Notes under the pieces: generated by a model
The model's input: the letters and a program-made list of their open reading frames with translations, nothing else
Databases searched by the model: none
Told to the model about the DNA's origin: nothing
Shown here: positions 23,072-31,134 of the stretch, one piece after another
Layout of the letters: every line of letters starts with the position of its first letter
How positions within the stretch are numbered: position 1 is the stretch's first letter
Program-made: the position numbers and the translations under genes
From: a virus
DNA length: 44,182 bases
IMG/VR virus record: IMGVR_UViG_3300031227_000104
Location: 1 to 44,182 of that record
Direction: 5' to 3' (one strand)

Positions 23072-25590
23072 TAGGCTGCCTCCAATTCCTTCAGTTGTCC
23101 CCAACTATCCGGGCTCCACTTAAAGTCTACAGGAATGTCAAGCTCTTTTCCCTTAATCATCAAAGGAAAGTGAGAAACCTCCGTAATCCTTTTCCGACAC
23201 TCCTCCAAATCCTCAGGCCTACATTGTCCTACCACTTCGTCATGCGAGTTAAGAAGAATCTCTACCTCCGGAATCTCCTGCCAAACTCTTTGTATAGTCA
23301 TCTCAGTCATTTCCCCAATAGTATTCTGGGGCTTAAAAGCGTAGGCTGCATTGTAAAGAGCTGGCCCAAACCTTCCCATGAACTCTCTTTTCCTCCCAAT
23401 CGCTGAGATCAGAGTTCGGGTTGCCCTTACCTCGTCTCGGATTTCTCTCTGCCAAGCAAGAAGGAAAGGATTTCGAGCCTTATGGGTTTCCAAGAAAGCC
23501 TTACACTCACTGAACTCAAAGATAAATCCCTGTACAGCCAGAACCTCTTGAAGCTTGTACGGCCCCATACCGTAGTTACCCGCGTGAACAATAGTCTTCC
23601 CAATATCCCTATACTCTTTGAGAGTGTGTTCCTCTTTTGTAATCGCATCTCGCCAAAGAGCTTTAGGAAGATAGGCTACCGTCTCCGGAATCCCAAAGAT
23701 TCTCTTTGCATTATACCAGTGAACATCAAACCCGTTGAGAAACATCTGGATTCTTTCTTGGTCTCGAGAATCCCAAGCAACATACATAGCCTCTGCTTGT
23801 CTTCTATCTGAAGCTATAAGAACCATCCCCTTATCCGGGATAAAGAGCTCTCGAATCAGTCTCCCCTCCTCAGAACGGACAGGAATGTTTTGTAGGTTCC
23901 CCCCTTCCCTGTCTACCTTAGTCCAACCTCCAAAGGGGGAGGAGGAAGAATTCATCCTCCAAGTGGAGACAAGAGAATAAGAAGTCCTCACCCGACCGTC
24001 CGAGTCTAACTTCATATCGGCATAAGTAGAGGCGAGCTTGGAGAACTTTTGATAGTCAAGAATTGCCTCAACAATTTCCCCATTTGTGGTTCCTCTATAC
24101 TTCCTCTTAAGCTTATTCAGCGCATTCTTATCCGTAGTAACCTTCTTGGTTGTCCTCTTAATCTGAAGATCTAACCCAAGAAACCCATAGAGAAGCCTAC
24201 TCTTCTGCGTATGAGAGTTGAGATTTATATCCATCTTAGTCAAGTCGACTACAGTTTGTTGGCATTCAGAAGCTCGCTTAGTAAACCGTTTGCTAAGCTT
24301 TTCTTTCTTTTCCCTATTTATCCTTACCCCTCGGATAGTCATACCAAGGTGACTCGGCAGAATACTCATAGATCTTTTATACCCCTCATAAGTCTGAAGC
24401 TCTTTTGCGTTAGCCACAGTGATGGGATAGATTTCTCTTGTCACACAACAGTCCTTCCCGTTGTATCGAAACTCAGATTCATCAGTCCTACTCCCTACGT
24501 TAACCCTCCCTTCATCCTTATAGTAAGGCTCCCAGGTATACATAGAACAAAGAACTTCAAGACTCTTCCACAGGTAAGGATAGCTCGCATGGTGGCAGTA
24601 CATGGTATCCCCATAGGTTCCCTCGGCTACCCTCAACCCATAGTATCTACCAAGAATAGCCAGATCGTACATGCCTCCCTGAAAGATTTTCCTCATATCT
24701 GGGGAAAGAAAGATTTGCGAGATCAACCTCCAAAGATGAGCCTCTTCCTCCAACGTCCAAGCAAAGGCCCCTCTCCGCAGAATCGGAACAACAAAAGCCC
24801 AATTAGGTTTCTCTCCAAAACCAATACACCAGACTATAGGCCCATGAGTTCCCTGCAAGGTTTCTATATCGCAGGAGAGATACGGAGGTTTAGTCTTTAA
24901 AACCCACTCAAGTCTCGAGACAAGCTCTCCATAGCTCAACGAAATCTCGTACTTTCTCTCCGGTGGGGCATAGTTTGGGTTTTCTGCTTGCATCTTAACC
25001 CTATCCATGTCAACCTCAAAGAGGGGTAGGGCATTCTGACTCCGCTCCTTCTTCATCCCCTGAAGCTTCACCCCCTCCTCATTCATAGTTCTCATCACAT
25101 GACTCGGGTGCAAGCTTACATAAACCTTAAACCCAGGAACCAATGTACAAGGAAGGATACTCCCCCTCCACTTATAACTCCGTTTCTTCCCGGTCAGATG
25201 ATACATAGGAGTCCGCCCCAAAGCTACGAGAACATTCGGCCCCTCTCCTGTAGCCTTTCGGTGGGCAAGAAGTTTTTCAAGCCAAATCCTCAGCCGCTCA
25301 AGGTGTTCCATTCCTTCCCAAGTTAGCCTTGTCCTTTGCTTCGGCCCTTTATCCTCATAAAAATAAGATACAAGATTATTCGGAGGTCTCTGGTTAAAGA
25401 TATTCCCCACGAGAGATTCCGAATAGGTAATCCTTTTCTTAGCAAAAACCCGCTTCATAAACTGTCCCGCAGCTCCCACAAAAGGAGTACACAAAATATC
25501 CTCATCCTCCCCAGGAGCTTCGCCAATAAAGCACATTCGAGCATTCTTTGGGCCTATAGGTTTGACTACATTAGTAGTTAATTTTTGCAT
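23071..25590 (-). CDS. Family A DNA polymerase with N-terminal uracil-DNA-glycosylase-like domain
   Basis: The 839-residue product has three parts. Residues about 18-200 resemble family 4 uracil-DNA glycosylase: IGEAPGEDED at 22-31, NIFNQRPPNN, then SLHPSHVMR; the usual N-terminal CxxC of the Fe-S cluster is absent. The 3'-5' exonuclease follows with SCDIET and YNGKDCCVT. The polymerase domain has motif A as SDRRQAEAMYVAW, motif B as RDIGKTIVHAGNYGMG and motif C as NSHDEVV. In motif B a His sits where E. coli Pol I has Phe762. I chose the ATG at 25590 because it follows GGAAGGAGAGGA; the ATG at 25623 lies in dyad copy 4. It is the main phage replicase. Confidence 0.92.
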   Translation of the reverse strand: MQKLTTNVVKPIGPKNARMCFIGEAPGEDEDILCTPFVGAAGQFMKRVFAKKRITYSESLVGNIFNQRPPNNLVSYFYEDKGPKQRTRLTWEGMEHLERLRIWLEKLLAHRKATGEGPNVLVALGRTPMYHLTGKKRSYKWRGSILPCTLVPGFKVYVSLHPSHVMRTMNEEGVKLQGMKKERSQNALPLFEVDMDRVKMQAENPNYAPPERKYEISLSYGELVSRLEWVLKTKPPYLSCDIETLQGTHGPIVWCIGFGEKPNWAFVVPILRRGAFAWTLEEEAHLWRLISQIFLSPDMRKIFQGGMYDLAILGRYYGLRVAEGTYGDTMYCHHASYPYLWKSLEVLCSMYTWEPYYKDEGRVNVGSRTDESEFRYNGKDCCVTREIYPITVANAKELQTYEGYKRSMSILPSHLGMTIRGVRINREKKEKLSKRFTKRASECQQTVVDLTKMDINLNSHTQKSRLLYGFLGLDLQIKRTTKKVTTDKNALNKLKRKYRGTTNGEIVEAILDYQKFSKLASTYADMKLDSDGRVRTSYSLVSTWRMNSSSSPFGGWTKVDREGGNLQNIPVRSEEGRLIRELFIPDKGMVLIASDRRQAEAMYVAWDSRDQERIQMFLNGFDVHWYNAKRIFGIPETVAYLPKALWRDAITKEEHTLKEYRDIGKTIVHAGNYGMGPYKLQEVLAVQGFIFEFSECKAFLETHKARNPFLLAWQREIRDEVRATRTLISAIGRKREFMGRFGPALYNAAYAFKPQNTIGEMTEMTIQRVWQEIPEVEILLNSHDEVVGQCRPEDLEECRKRITEVSHFPLMIKGKELDIPVDFKWSPDSWGQLKELEAA

Positions 25591-25609
25591 TCCTCTCCTT
25601 CCATTCTCT

Positions 25610-25640
25610 CTCGATGATTCCATTTAATGGATTAAACGAG
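25610..25640. repeat. Dispersed dyad element, copy 4
   Basis: TTCCATTTAATGGAT, centred at 25625, with outer CTCG/CGAG pairing. It lies between the ParB-methyltransferase stop and the polymerase ribosome site, 35 nt before the polymerase ATG. Confidence 0.85.
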
Positions 25641-25649
25641 CAGAGTACC

Positions 25650-27362
25650 TTAGCAAGTCCGGTCTTTAACCAACTCTTTTCTCCAGTCAAGCATAGCTTG
25701 TTGACTTTCAGGATTCTCCTGCCAGTATCTTGTCCAATCTTCGGTTCCTGGTTTGATAAGTTTAAAATCTGTGGGGATAGGCTTAGCTTGCCAATCTTTG
25801 TGCTGGTAAGTCTGTCCTTCCTCCGGGGTCTCTTTTCTGGCTACTTCGGCGTATCCTTTAGCCAAGTTGAGAAGTTCAAGATTTCGATAATCCTCGTCGA
25901 TTTCAATTTGAAACCAGTTAAGGGCCAAGGTTGCCTGAAGACTCTCTGCTGCTACCCCAAACATACCTGAGCCTGCCATAGGGTCGAGGATTGTATCTGA
26001 GGGTTGGGCTGAACGGAGAAGAAGTTCCTTGTAGATTTGGGGATGCTTGGCTGAAGGATGAATGTCCTTAAGGGATGGGGTAGGCATTGGGGTAGGGATT
26101 ACATCTGGCGCTCCTTGTTTGACCAAAGGCTTGGAGCCTTTTCTTGCGTAGGCGATGGGCTCATAGGATCGGCCTGGCCAAACCAGAGGGTTCCGAGTCA
26201 CATGGGCTCCCACTTTGTGCCAAATTAAAGGCATATGGTTAGTTTTGAAACCAACCTTTTCTAAGGTGTTATAAACAAAGGTTGCTGAGACTATCCCAAA
26301 AAACATATAGAGATGGGAATCCGGTTTCATCTTTTGGTAGATAAGGGTAAGCCAACTCTCAAGGCTTAGCCAAAACTTATCCCAAGAGTCTTCGTATTCT
26401 TTAGTCCCAGGATTTGGCTTTGAAACCTTGTCGAACTCAACTCCCCAGGGTGGATCAAAGCAAACAATGTCAAAGCTCTCGTCTTTAAACCCGAGAAGCT
26501 TCTCCTCCATCTTTCCAAGGATACATCGTTTGCTATAGTAGACAAGCTGCTTTTCCAAAGCAAGCTCCTTGGCTGCCTGGCCCTGCAAAATCTCATTCCC
26601 AGTTAGACTCTTTATCTCCTCCCGGTGTTTTGCCCACTTTTCCTCTCTCTTTTTGTCTTGGAAGGTTGCCTCTGCTCGAGCTTGTTCAGTTAATGGAGCT
26701 TGCTCGGAGACAGAAGTCTTTTGGGCTCCAAGAGCCTTGACGAGAAGCTCTTGCCTTTGGACTTGGGTAACAAGGCGTTTGGCAATCTTCTTAGCCGTGG
26801 TTTTATTGGGTGCTGCAGCAACCTCAGGGATAGAAAGAAACCCCGCAAGGATAATATCTTCTTGAAGAATTGATTTCCCTATCCCTATGTGAGCTGCTGT
26901 ATCCTCATAGCCATGCCCTCCCATTTGGCCAGGAGAGGTCTTGCCAAAACGCTCTTGAAGTACGTTGTGGAGTCTTTCTTGAGCCTTAAGTTTCTCCTTC
27001 CATTCGAGATCCTCTCGACATAGGTTCTCATCAAGCTGAATTTGCTCGAGAAGAAGTGGATCTGTGATTTCTTCTTTGACATAATACTTGAAAGGAGTTT
27101 GGAGGAAAAGGCAAGCTCGAAGCCTCCGTTCTCCAACAATAAGTTCAAGAGCCCCCTCTGGGTTTGTATAACATACTCCAGGTTGAGTTTGTCCTGTTTC
27201 TCGGATTGAGTCAATAAGCTCTTCGAGAGGTTTTCGCTTGAAGAGTTGCCTATGCCGATCATCTCGGACAAAGATTTCAGATGGGTTTCGGGCATAGATT
27301 GTTTCTTGAGGTTTGGGTGCCGCTTCGTTAAGACTTGGTGCTGATCCTAAAATTTCAGTCAT
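25650..27362 (-). CDS. ParB-like domain fused to DNA methyltransferase
   Basis: The 570-residue product has an N-terminal ParB/Srx-type nuclease-fold domain (VGERRLRACL, with GERR at 77-80) and a helix-turn-helix-like stretch at about 140-175 (EDTAAHIGIGKSILQEDII). After a charged linker comes an N6/N4 methyltransferase: catalytic DPPW at 303-306, then IHPSAKHPQIY, then SAM-binding DPMAGSG at 460-466. Catalytic motif before SAM motif is the beta-class order. Such fusions are common in phages and probably protect phage DNA from restriction. The ATG follows GGAGATAGAG. The specificity is unknown. Confidence 0.88.
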   Translation of the reverse strand: MTEILGSAPSLNEAAPKPQETIYARNPSEIFVRDDRHRQLFKRKPLEELIDSIRETGQTQPGVCYTNPEGALELIVGERRLRACLFLQTPFKYYVKEEITDPLLLEQIQLDENLCREDLEWKEKLKAQERLHNVLQERFGKTSPGQMGGHGYEDTAAHIGIGKSILQEDIILAGFLSIPEVAAAPNKTTAKKIAKRLVTQVQRQELLVKALGAQKTSVSEQAPLTEQARAEATFQDKKREEKWAKHREEIKSLTGNEILQGQAAKELALEKQLVYYSKRCILGKMEEKLLGFKDESFDIVCFDPPWGVEFDKVSKPNPGTKEYEDSWDKFWLSLESWLTLIYQKMKPDSHLYMFFGIVSATFVYNTLEKVGFKTNHMPLIWHKVGAHVTRNPLVWPGRSYEPIAYARKGSKPLVKQGAPDVIPTPMPTPSLKDIHPSAKHPQIYKELLLRSAQPSDTILDPMAGSGMFGVAAESLQATLALNWFQIEIDEDYRNLELLNLAKGYAEVARKETPEEGQTYQHKDWQAKPIPTDFKLIKPGTEDWTRYWQENPESQQAMLDWRKELVKDRTC

Positions 27363-27399
27363 TCTCTATCTCCAATCAGGGGGGCCTGGTAGTTAATTT

Positions 27400-27768
27400 C
27401 TATTTCAGTGGATTTGCAAGTAACTCAACCCTTACCCTTAGAGCGCTGTATGGTTTTCCTCCTGGGTTAACAGAGACTACTTTAGCAACAAGCATTTGCC
27501 CTTCGGAGAGTCGATTCAGCACCCACTTGTTTTTAAACCCTCCAGTCTTCGCAGGCACATAACCAAGGAAGACTCCAAGCCCGGTAACAATCTGAACCGC
27601 ATCTTCATCAAACTTATTCGTAGGTTCAGGGACAAAGAAAACTTCTTCCCCAATCTCCAAAGCCGCTATATTTTCTTGCCAAGCTTCCCGAAATCCTACT
27701 CCAGCAGCATAGAACTCAATCTTTTCCTCTGGTTCTCCATCAAGAAAATCTAAATTTTGCTCATTCAT
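27400..27768 (-). CDS. Stand-alone HIRAN domain protein
   Basis: The 122-residue product matches the HIRAN pattern: AAGVGFREAW, then LEIGEEVFFVPEPTNKFDED-AVQIV, GVFLGYVPAKTG and LVAKVVSV. HIRAN domains bind DNA ends or damaged DNA and are usually fused to helicases; small stand-alone copies occur in phages. It starts by ATGA overlap with the gene upstream in the operon. A role at replication or repair ends is inferred. Confidence 0.75.
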   Translation of the reverse strand: MNEQNLDFLDGEPEEKIEFYAAGVGFREAWQENIAALEIGEEVFFVPEPTNKFDEDAVQIVTGLGVFLGYVPAKTGGFKNKWVLNRLSEGQMLVAKVVSVNPGGKPYSALRVRVELLANPLK

Positions 27769-28046
27769 TTTTCTTTTACTCCTTCCGGCTTAGCCGATTT
27801 GGTTGTTTGGCAGCTTCGCTGCAGCAGTTCAAGTCCTTTGAGAAAGTCAGCAGGAGAAAGTCCAGCCTTCTTTAAACTTGCTGCAATCCCTTTTGCTTTA
27901 GCAGCAGGAGAAGGTTTCTTTTTCCGGTTTCGGAACTCCTCAAGACTTTCTCTAACTCTATTCCGCTCCCCGACAAGCTTTTCCTTAAAGGCTTCGTAGG
28001 AAAACTCTGAGGGAGCAAGCCCTATAACACTCGTTAACCTATTCAT
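27765..28046 (-). CDS. Hypothetical basic helical protein
   Basis: The 93-residue product has an Arg/Glu-rich helix (KEKLVGERNRVRESLEEFRN) and a Lys/Ala-rich stretch (KKKPSPAAKAKGIAASLKKA). The latter resembles histone-like or SAP-type DNA-binding tails only in composition. It overlaps both neighbours (8 and 4 nt). Not recognised. Confidence 0.55.
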   Translation of the reverse strand: MNRLTSVIGLAPSEFSYEAFKEKLVGERNRVRESLEEFRNRKKKPSPAAKAKGIAASLKKAGLSPADFLKGLELLQRSCQTTKSAKPEGVKEK

Positions 28047-28245
28047 TCTCCCCTCCTCCGGGGGCTTTCCAATCCTCCATCACTCGGGTTGCTACCACTT
28101 CTTCAAGAGGAGGAAGTTCAGCATGAGATACAACTATATGTCTTACCACCTTTCTCAAAATTGCTGAGCGCTCCCCATGTCCTGGGAAGATTCGGAAGAA
28201 CCTTTCCCAGAGACTGTCATCAATCTGAAACTTAACTGGTTTCAT
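28039..28245 (-). CDS. Small putative ribbon-helix-helix-type regulator
   Basis: The 68-residue product begins with a strand-like VKFQIDD, followed by SLWERFFRIFPGHGERSAIL and RKVVRHIV. This is a strand-helix-helix order like ribbon-helix-helix DNA-binding proteins (the R-S-A-I/E-L helix entry is typical). A strong AGGAGGAAG site precedes the ATG. It is the first gene downstream of the two tRNAs. The assignment is by pattern only. Confidence 0.5.
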   Translation of the reverse strand: MKPVKFQIDDSLWERFFRIFPGHGERSAILRKVVRHIVVSHAELPPLEEVVATRVMEDWKAPGGGENE

Positions 28246-28313
28246 TCTTTCTCTTCCTCCTTTATTTGGTCAAGTAAGCCTAAAGCCCAATCACGATGTT
28301 CTCCTTTCTTGGA

Positions 28314-28383
28314 AGAGGTGGAGGGACTCGAACCCATCATTAGAAGGATCAAAACCTTCTGCCTTTCCTAATGGCTACACCTC
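28314..28383 (-). tRNA. tRNA-Gln (UUG)
   Basis: The acceptor arms GAGGTG/CACCTC pair. The D-arm is GCC-ATTAGGAAA-GGC. The anticodon stem is GAAGG/CCTTC with loop TTTTGAT, giving anticodon UUG. The T-loop is TTCGAGT. The T-stem has only three clean G-C pairs plus mismatches, and CCA is not encoded. It is probably a phage-carried tRNA for CAA; the imperfect T-stem lowers certainty that it is functional. Confidence 0.75.
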
Positions 28384-28449
28384 TTTAAAAACTTGCTAAG
28401 GCTACAATTTCTTTTGCCCACCAATTTCCTCTCCCTCACCTTAGTAAGC

Positions 28450-28524
28450 TGGAGCGGGAAGCAGGATTCGAACCTGCGACTTCGATCCTGGAAAGATCAC
28501 ACTCTACCCCTGAGCTATACCCGC
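28450..28524 (-). tRNA. tRNA-Gly (UCC)
   Basis: It is a complete cloverleaf: acceptor GCGGGTA with partner TTCCCGC, D-arm GCTCAGGGGTAGAGT, anticodon loop TTTCCAG on a GATC/GATC stem (anticodon UCC), T-arm GCAGG-TTCGAAT-CCTGC, discriminator U and encoded CCA. It reads GGA codons, which are frequent in this phage's Gly-rich genes. It is transcribed with the early operon. Confidence 0.92.
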
Positions 28525-28540
28525 TTTTCCTCCTTTAGGC

Positions 28541-29131
28541 TTAAAAGCCCAGACCTGCTGCTCCACCACCATCAAGCGAAGGCTCAAGCCCTCTCTCAGT
28601 TCCATCCCCGAGCGGAGAACCCGATCCTCCCCCAATGGACTTGGGATCAATATTCATGGAGATAGAGTTTATCGTTTCTCCAGCAGATTCGGCTCGGTTA
28701 TCAACCTCCTGAATCACATAGACAAAAGCCTTCTGATTCTCGGAAAGAGAGACTTCTTTACCTTCGGAAACTCCTCCAAAGGCCTCGACCCAGGTGTGAA
28801 TTACCCCTGCTTTCCAGTCGGCTTTGGGCTGACCATCGTTCATGAAAAGATCAGCATCGGTAGGATTGGGAAGTGGAAGCCACTTTGTGAAGGCTCTTCC
28901 CTGAAATTCCGGAGTTGAGCTTTCCACTTTGAGCCTGACCACAATGTTCTCACCAGACTTCTCGTTGATTTCCACAGCATCCTTAAAGGACAGCTTTTCT
29001 CCCGCTCCTTTCCAGTAAGAATTCTTATCCTTAAAGGGTTCTTTTACGATCTGCATTTCGTACCAATCTTCGGGCAAAAGAACTCCCTCTTGTATATCCT
29101 CTTTTCCTATACTAACATTGAACGTAGCCAT
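28541..29131 (-). CDS. DUF669-like protein, putative ssDNA-binding partner of Sak4
   Basis: The 196-residue product starts MATFNVSIGKEDIQEGVLLP after AAAGGAG. It has a beta-rich core (YEMQIVKEPFKD, NIVVRLKVESSTPEFQGRAF, WVEAFGG) and a Gly-rich acidic C-terminal tail (GGGSGSPLGDGTERG). This resembles the DUF669 phage family and single-strand-binding proteins in layout. It is encoded downstream of the Sak4-like ATPase, with an HNH gene inserted between them. The role inferred is ssDNA handling in replication or recombination. Confidence 0.55.
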   Translation of the reverse strand: MATFNVSIGKEDIQEGVLLPEDWYEMQIVKEPFKDKNSYWKGAGEKLSFKDAVEINEKSGENIVVRLKVESSTPEFQGRAFTKWLPLPNPTDADLFMNDGQPKADWKAGVIHTWVEAFGGVSEGKEVSLSENQKAFVYVIQEVDNRAESAGETINSISMNIDPKSIGGGSGSPLGDGTERGLEPSLDGGGAAGLGF

Positions 29132-29144
29132 GCTTAAATCTCCT

Positions 29145-29669
29145 TTAGTTAAGTACGTTAAATTCTTTTTCTGCGCGTTTTCTCGCCTCAACAGCTTCCT
29201 CAAAAGAATCAAAACTACCAAGATTAACTCTTTTTTTATCTATGTTAATATAAGCTTGATATTTATTTTTTCTTTTAAGAAAATGAACACCTCGGTGACC
29301 AGAAATATTATCTGATCTAAGCTTTGCATTAAGTGCGTTTTCACTCCGGGTACAAATTCTTAGGTTTTTCTTTCTGTTATCAAGTCTAACCCGATTAATA
29401 TGATCAGTTATAGGAAACAAAATTGTGCTTCTATGAGTTTCCATAATCAAATCTGAGAGAGGTAATCGCATCTTTTGCTTATCTTTTGTTCTCAACCAAA
29501 TTTCTGTAATAGCATATCCATTAGGATCTAACCACCAACGAAACTGAAGGACTCTTTTAAGATCTTCGGTATCAACTATGGTTAATGCTACTAGATTACC
29601 TTCTTTATCCTCGAGTGAAAGCCAAGTTTCTTCTCCAACAATCACATAAGAATTTGTTTCCCTTGCCAT
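29145..29669 (-). CDS. HNH homing endonuclease with AP2 domain
   Basis: The 174-residue product contains the HNH core ITDHINRVRLDNRKKNLRIC with downstream Asn residues (RSENALNAKL). It ends in an AP2 DNA-binding domain (SGHRGVHFLKRKNKYQAYIN, then LGSFDSFEEAVEARKRAEKE). It is a free-standing homing endonuclease inserted between the Sak4-like and DUF669-like genes, and is paralogous to the one at 31135. It is more AT-rich than its neighbours by eye. An AAAGGAG site precedes the ATG. Confidence 0.9.
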   Translation of the reverse strand: MARETNSYVIVGEETWLSLEDKEGNLVALTIVDTEDLKRVLQFRWWLDPNGYAITEIWLRTKDKQKMRLPLSDLIMETHRSTILFPITDHINRVRLDNRKKNLRICTRSENALNAKLRSDNISGHRGVHFLKRKNKYQAYINIDKKRVNLGSFDSFEEAVEARKRAEKEFNVLN

Positions 29670-29721
29670 AGTTCTCGTTCTCCTTTTTAGGTTAAGTTTA
29701 GTTTATTTCTCCTTTCCAACT

Positions 29722-30612
29722 TTAGTCTTTCTCTTCCTCACCTCCCTCCCCAAAAAATCTCCTCCCCCAAAGTCCTTTAAACCCTTGAGGATCCTTGGAG
29801 TCAAAGTCAAGCTCAATCGGGTCTTCCCAGAACTTCCCGAGGGAATTGAGTGAAGACTTAAAGAACTCTTGTCTCCCACTTCCCGCTGTTTGCCAATAGT
29901 AACAGAGCTTCCCATCCTCATTGGGAACTCGATAGCAATAGTAGGTCTCATTAAACCAGTTGGCTACCTCTGTCCTCAGCTTCCCCGTAACCTTAGGATA
30001 AAACTTTTGAGACCCTGTAGAATCATCCTGAAAAAGCTCAATATGCCCCGAGTAAACTATATGAAGGGGGAGGGCCAGAGTAGCGAGAACAAACTTAGCC
30101 AGATTGTCCATTTGAGGCCCATAGTGTTGCCTCGCCGGACTTCCTCCCAGACCTCGCTTTGAATCCAAGAGAAGTGCCCAATTAAGACTCACCCTCCCCA
30201 TCATAGTCAACCCATCAAAGAAAATTCCCGAGTAAGGAAAAATTCCCTGCCGAACCTCCGCAAGAACCACGTCGAGAAACCTCACCGCCTTGGCCCAAGC
30301 CTTTGGACTTCTGGGATTCTCTTCAGGAATAGTATAAACGTCTACATTAGGAAGCCCAGCAACCGTATCCCATCTCCCGTCAAAGTCAACAAGAAGGGTT
30401 TTTCCGGGAAGGGTTCTAATGGCTGTCGTCTTCCCACTTCCCGAGGGCCCAGCAAGAAAGGCTTTCCACTTATGCTTATCAGGATCAAGACTTGCTTCCT
30501 CAGCCTTAATCACAACTCCTTCCCCAGAGAAGGCACTTTCCTTCCCTCTCTCTTCTTTAGGAGACTCAGAAACTTCCTCTTCTTTCTCTGCTTTCTTTGC
30601 CTCTTCATTCAT
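29722..30612 (-). CDS. Sak4-like RecA-fold ATPase (AAA_24), recombination
   Basis: The 296-residue product has an acidic N-terminal leader (EEAKKAEKEEEVSESPKEE). The P-loop GPSGSGKT is at 55-62, TLLVDFDGRW near 72-81 and FDGLTMM (Walker B region) near 145. It matches phage AAA_24/Sak4 ATPases, RecA-like proteins that work with single-strand-binding proteins in strand annealing and exchange. The C-terminus is acidic (EGGEEEKD), perhaps for partner contact. It overlaps the previous gene by 8 nt. Confidence 0.8.
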   Translation of the reverse strand: MNEEAKKAEKEEEVSESPKEERGKESAFSGEGVVIKAEEASLDPDKHKWKAFLAGPSGSGKTTAIRTLPGKTLLVDFDGRWDTVAGLPNVDVYTIPEENPRSPKAWAKAVRFLDVVLAEVRQGIFPYSGIFFDGLTMMGRVSLNWALLLDSKRGLGGSPARQHYGPQMDNLAKFVLATLALPLHIVYSGHIELFQDDSTGSQKFYPKVTGKLRTEVANWFNETYYCYRVPNEDGKLCYYWQTAGSGRQEFFKSSLNSLGKFWEDPIELDFDSKDPQGFKGLWGRRFFGEGGEEEKD

Positions 30613-30778
30613 CAGCCTTCACCTCTTCTTTTTCCTTTTTGATTCTCGAAGTTTCGGTTATGCTACCCCAAGCAGCAAAGTACGGTCTACCTGGCTGCAC
30701 AAGAGATCGCTTAAGCACATCTTTAACCGAGGCTTCTTCTTCTCCTTCATAAACCAGTGTTCTTGTCACCTTAGGCAT
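30605..30778 (-). CDS. Small hypothetical protein
   Basis: The 57-residue product starts MPKVTRTLVYEGEEEASVKD after AAGGAG and overlaps both neighbours by 8 nt. Its N-terminal strand-helix layout recalls small regulators, but nothing is recognised. It sits directly before the Sak4-like ATPase. Confidence 0.55.
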   Translation of the reverse strand: MPKVTRTLVYEGEEEASVKDVLKRSLVQPGRPYFAAWGSITETSRIKKEKEEVKADE

Positions 30779-31076
30779 TTTCCCCTTCTCCTTTCTTTTC
30801 CTTAGCCACAAAAAAGGCTTTCCAGGCAAATTCTGCTTGCTTTACCCGATTAAGATGTCTCTCCCCAGACTCATCATCAAACAGGGCCTTCCAAAGACTT
30901 GCTCTTGGAAAGTCCCAAATTTCAACCAGCTTGAGAATTCCCTGACCGTTTCCATTCCGAGTCTTAGTCAACCAACCTAACCGGCTCAGTTTTTCGATTC
31001 CATCCTCGAGCCTAAAAACAAAAGGCCCTTGGAAGATTGTTCCCGCTACAGTTTCCAGCTCCAGTTGACAATACAT
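30771..31076 (-). CDS. Hypothetical protein
   Basis: The 101-residue product is compact and Trp/Phe-rich (FVFRLEDGIEKLSRLGWLTK, then LVEIWDFPRASLWKALFDDE), with a Lys/Glu tail. Its start follows AGGGGGAGAG, 41 nt after the centre of dyad copy 5. No family is recognised. Confidence 0.55.
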   Translation of the reverse strand: MYCQLELETVAGTIFQGPFVFRLEDGIEKLSRLGWLTKTRNGNGQGILKLVEIWDFPRASLWKALFDDESGERHLNRVKQAEFAWKAFFVAKEKKGEGENA

Positions 31077-31101
31077 CAGCTCTCCCCCTTTTCTCCTAAT
31101 C

Positions 31102-31132
31102 CTTCATGGTTCCATTTAATGGATCACTTCTC
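31102..31132. repeat. Dispersed dyad element, copy 5
   Basis: TTCCATTTAATGGAT, centred at 31117, has diverged outer flanks. It fills the gap between the end of the HNH-AP2 gene and the ribosome site of the gene starting at 31076. Confidence 0.75.
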
Positions 31133-31134
31133 GG

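Noticed and set aside
24211-24900. 229-codon plus-strand frame under the DNA polymerase
   Set aside because: It overlaps the polymerase exonuclease region and has no ribosome site or recognisable motif.
28393-28665. 90-codon plus-strand frame across the tRNA-Gly region
   Set aside because: It contains the antisense of a complete tRNA and part of the DUF669-like gene; not a gene.
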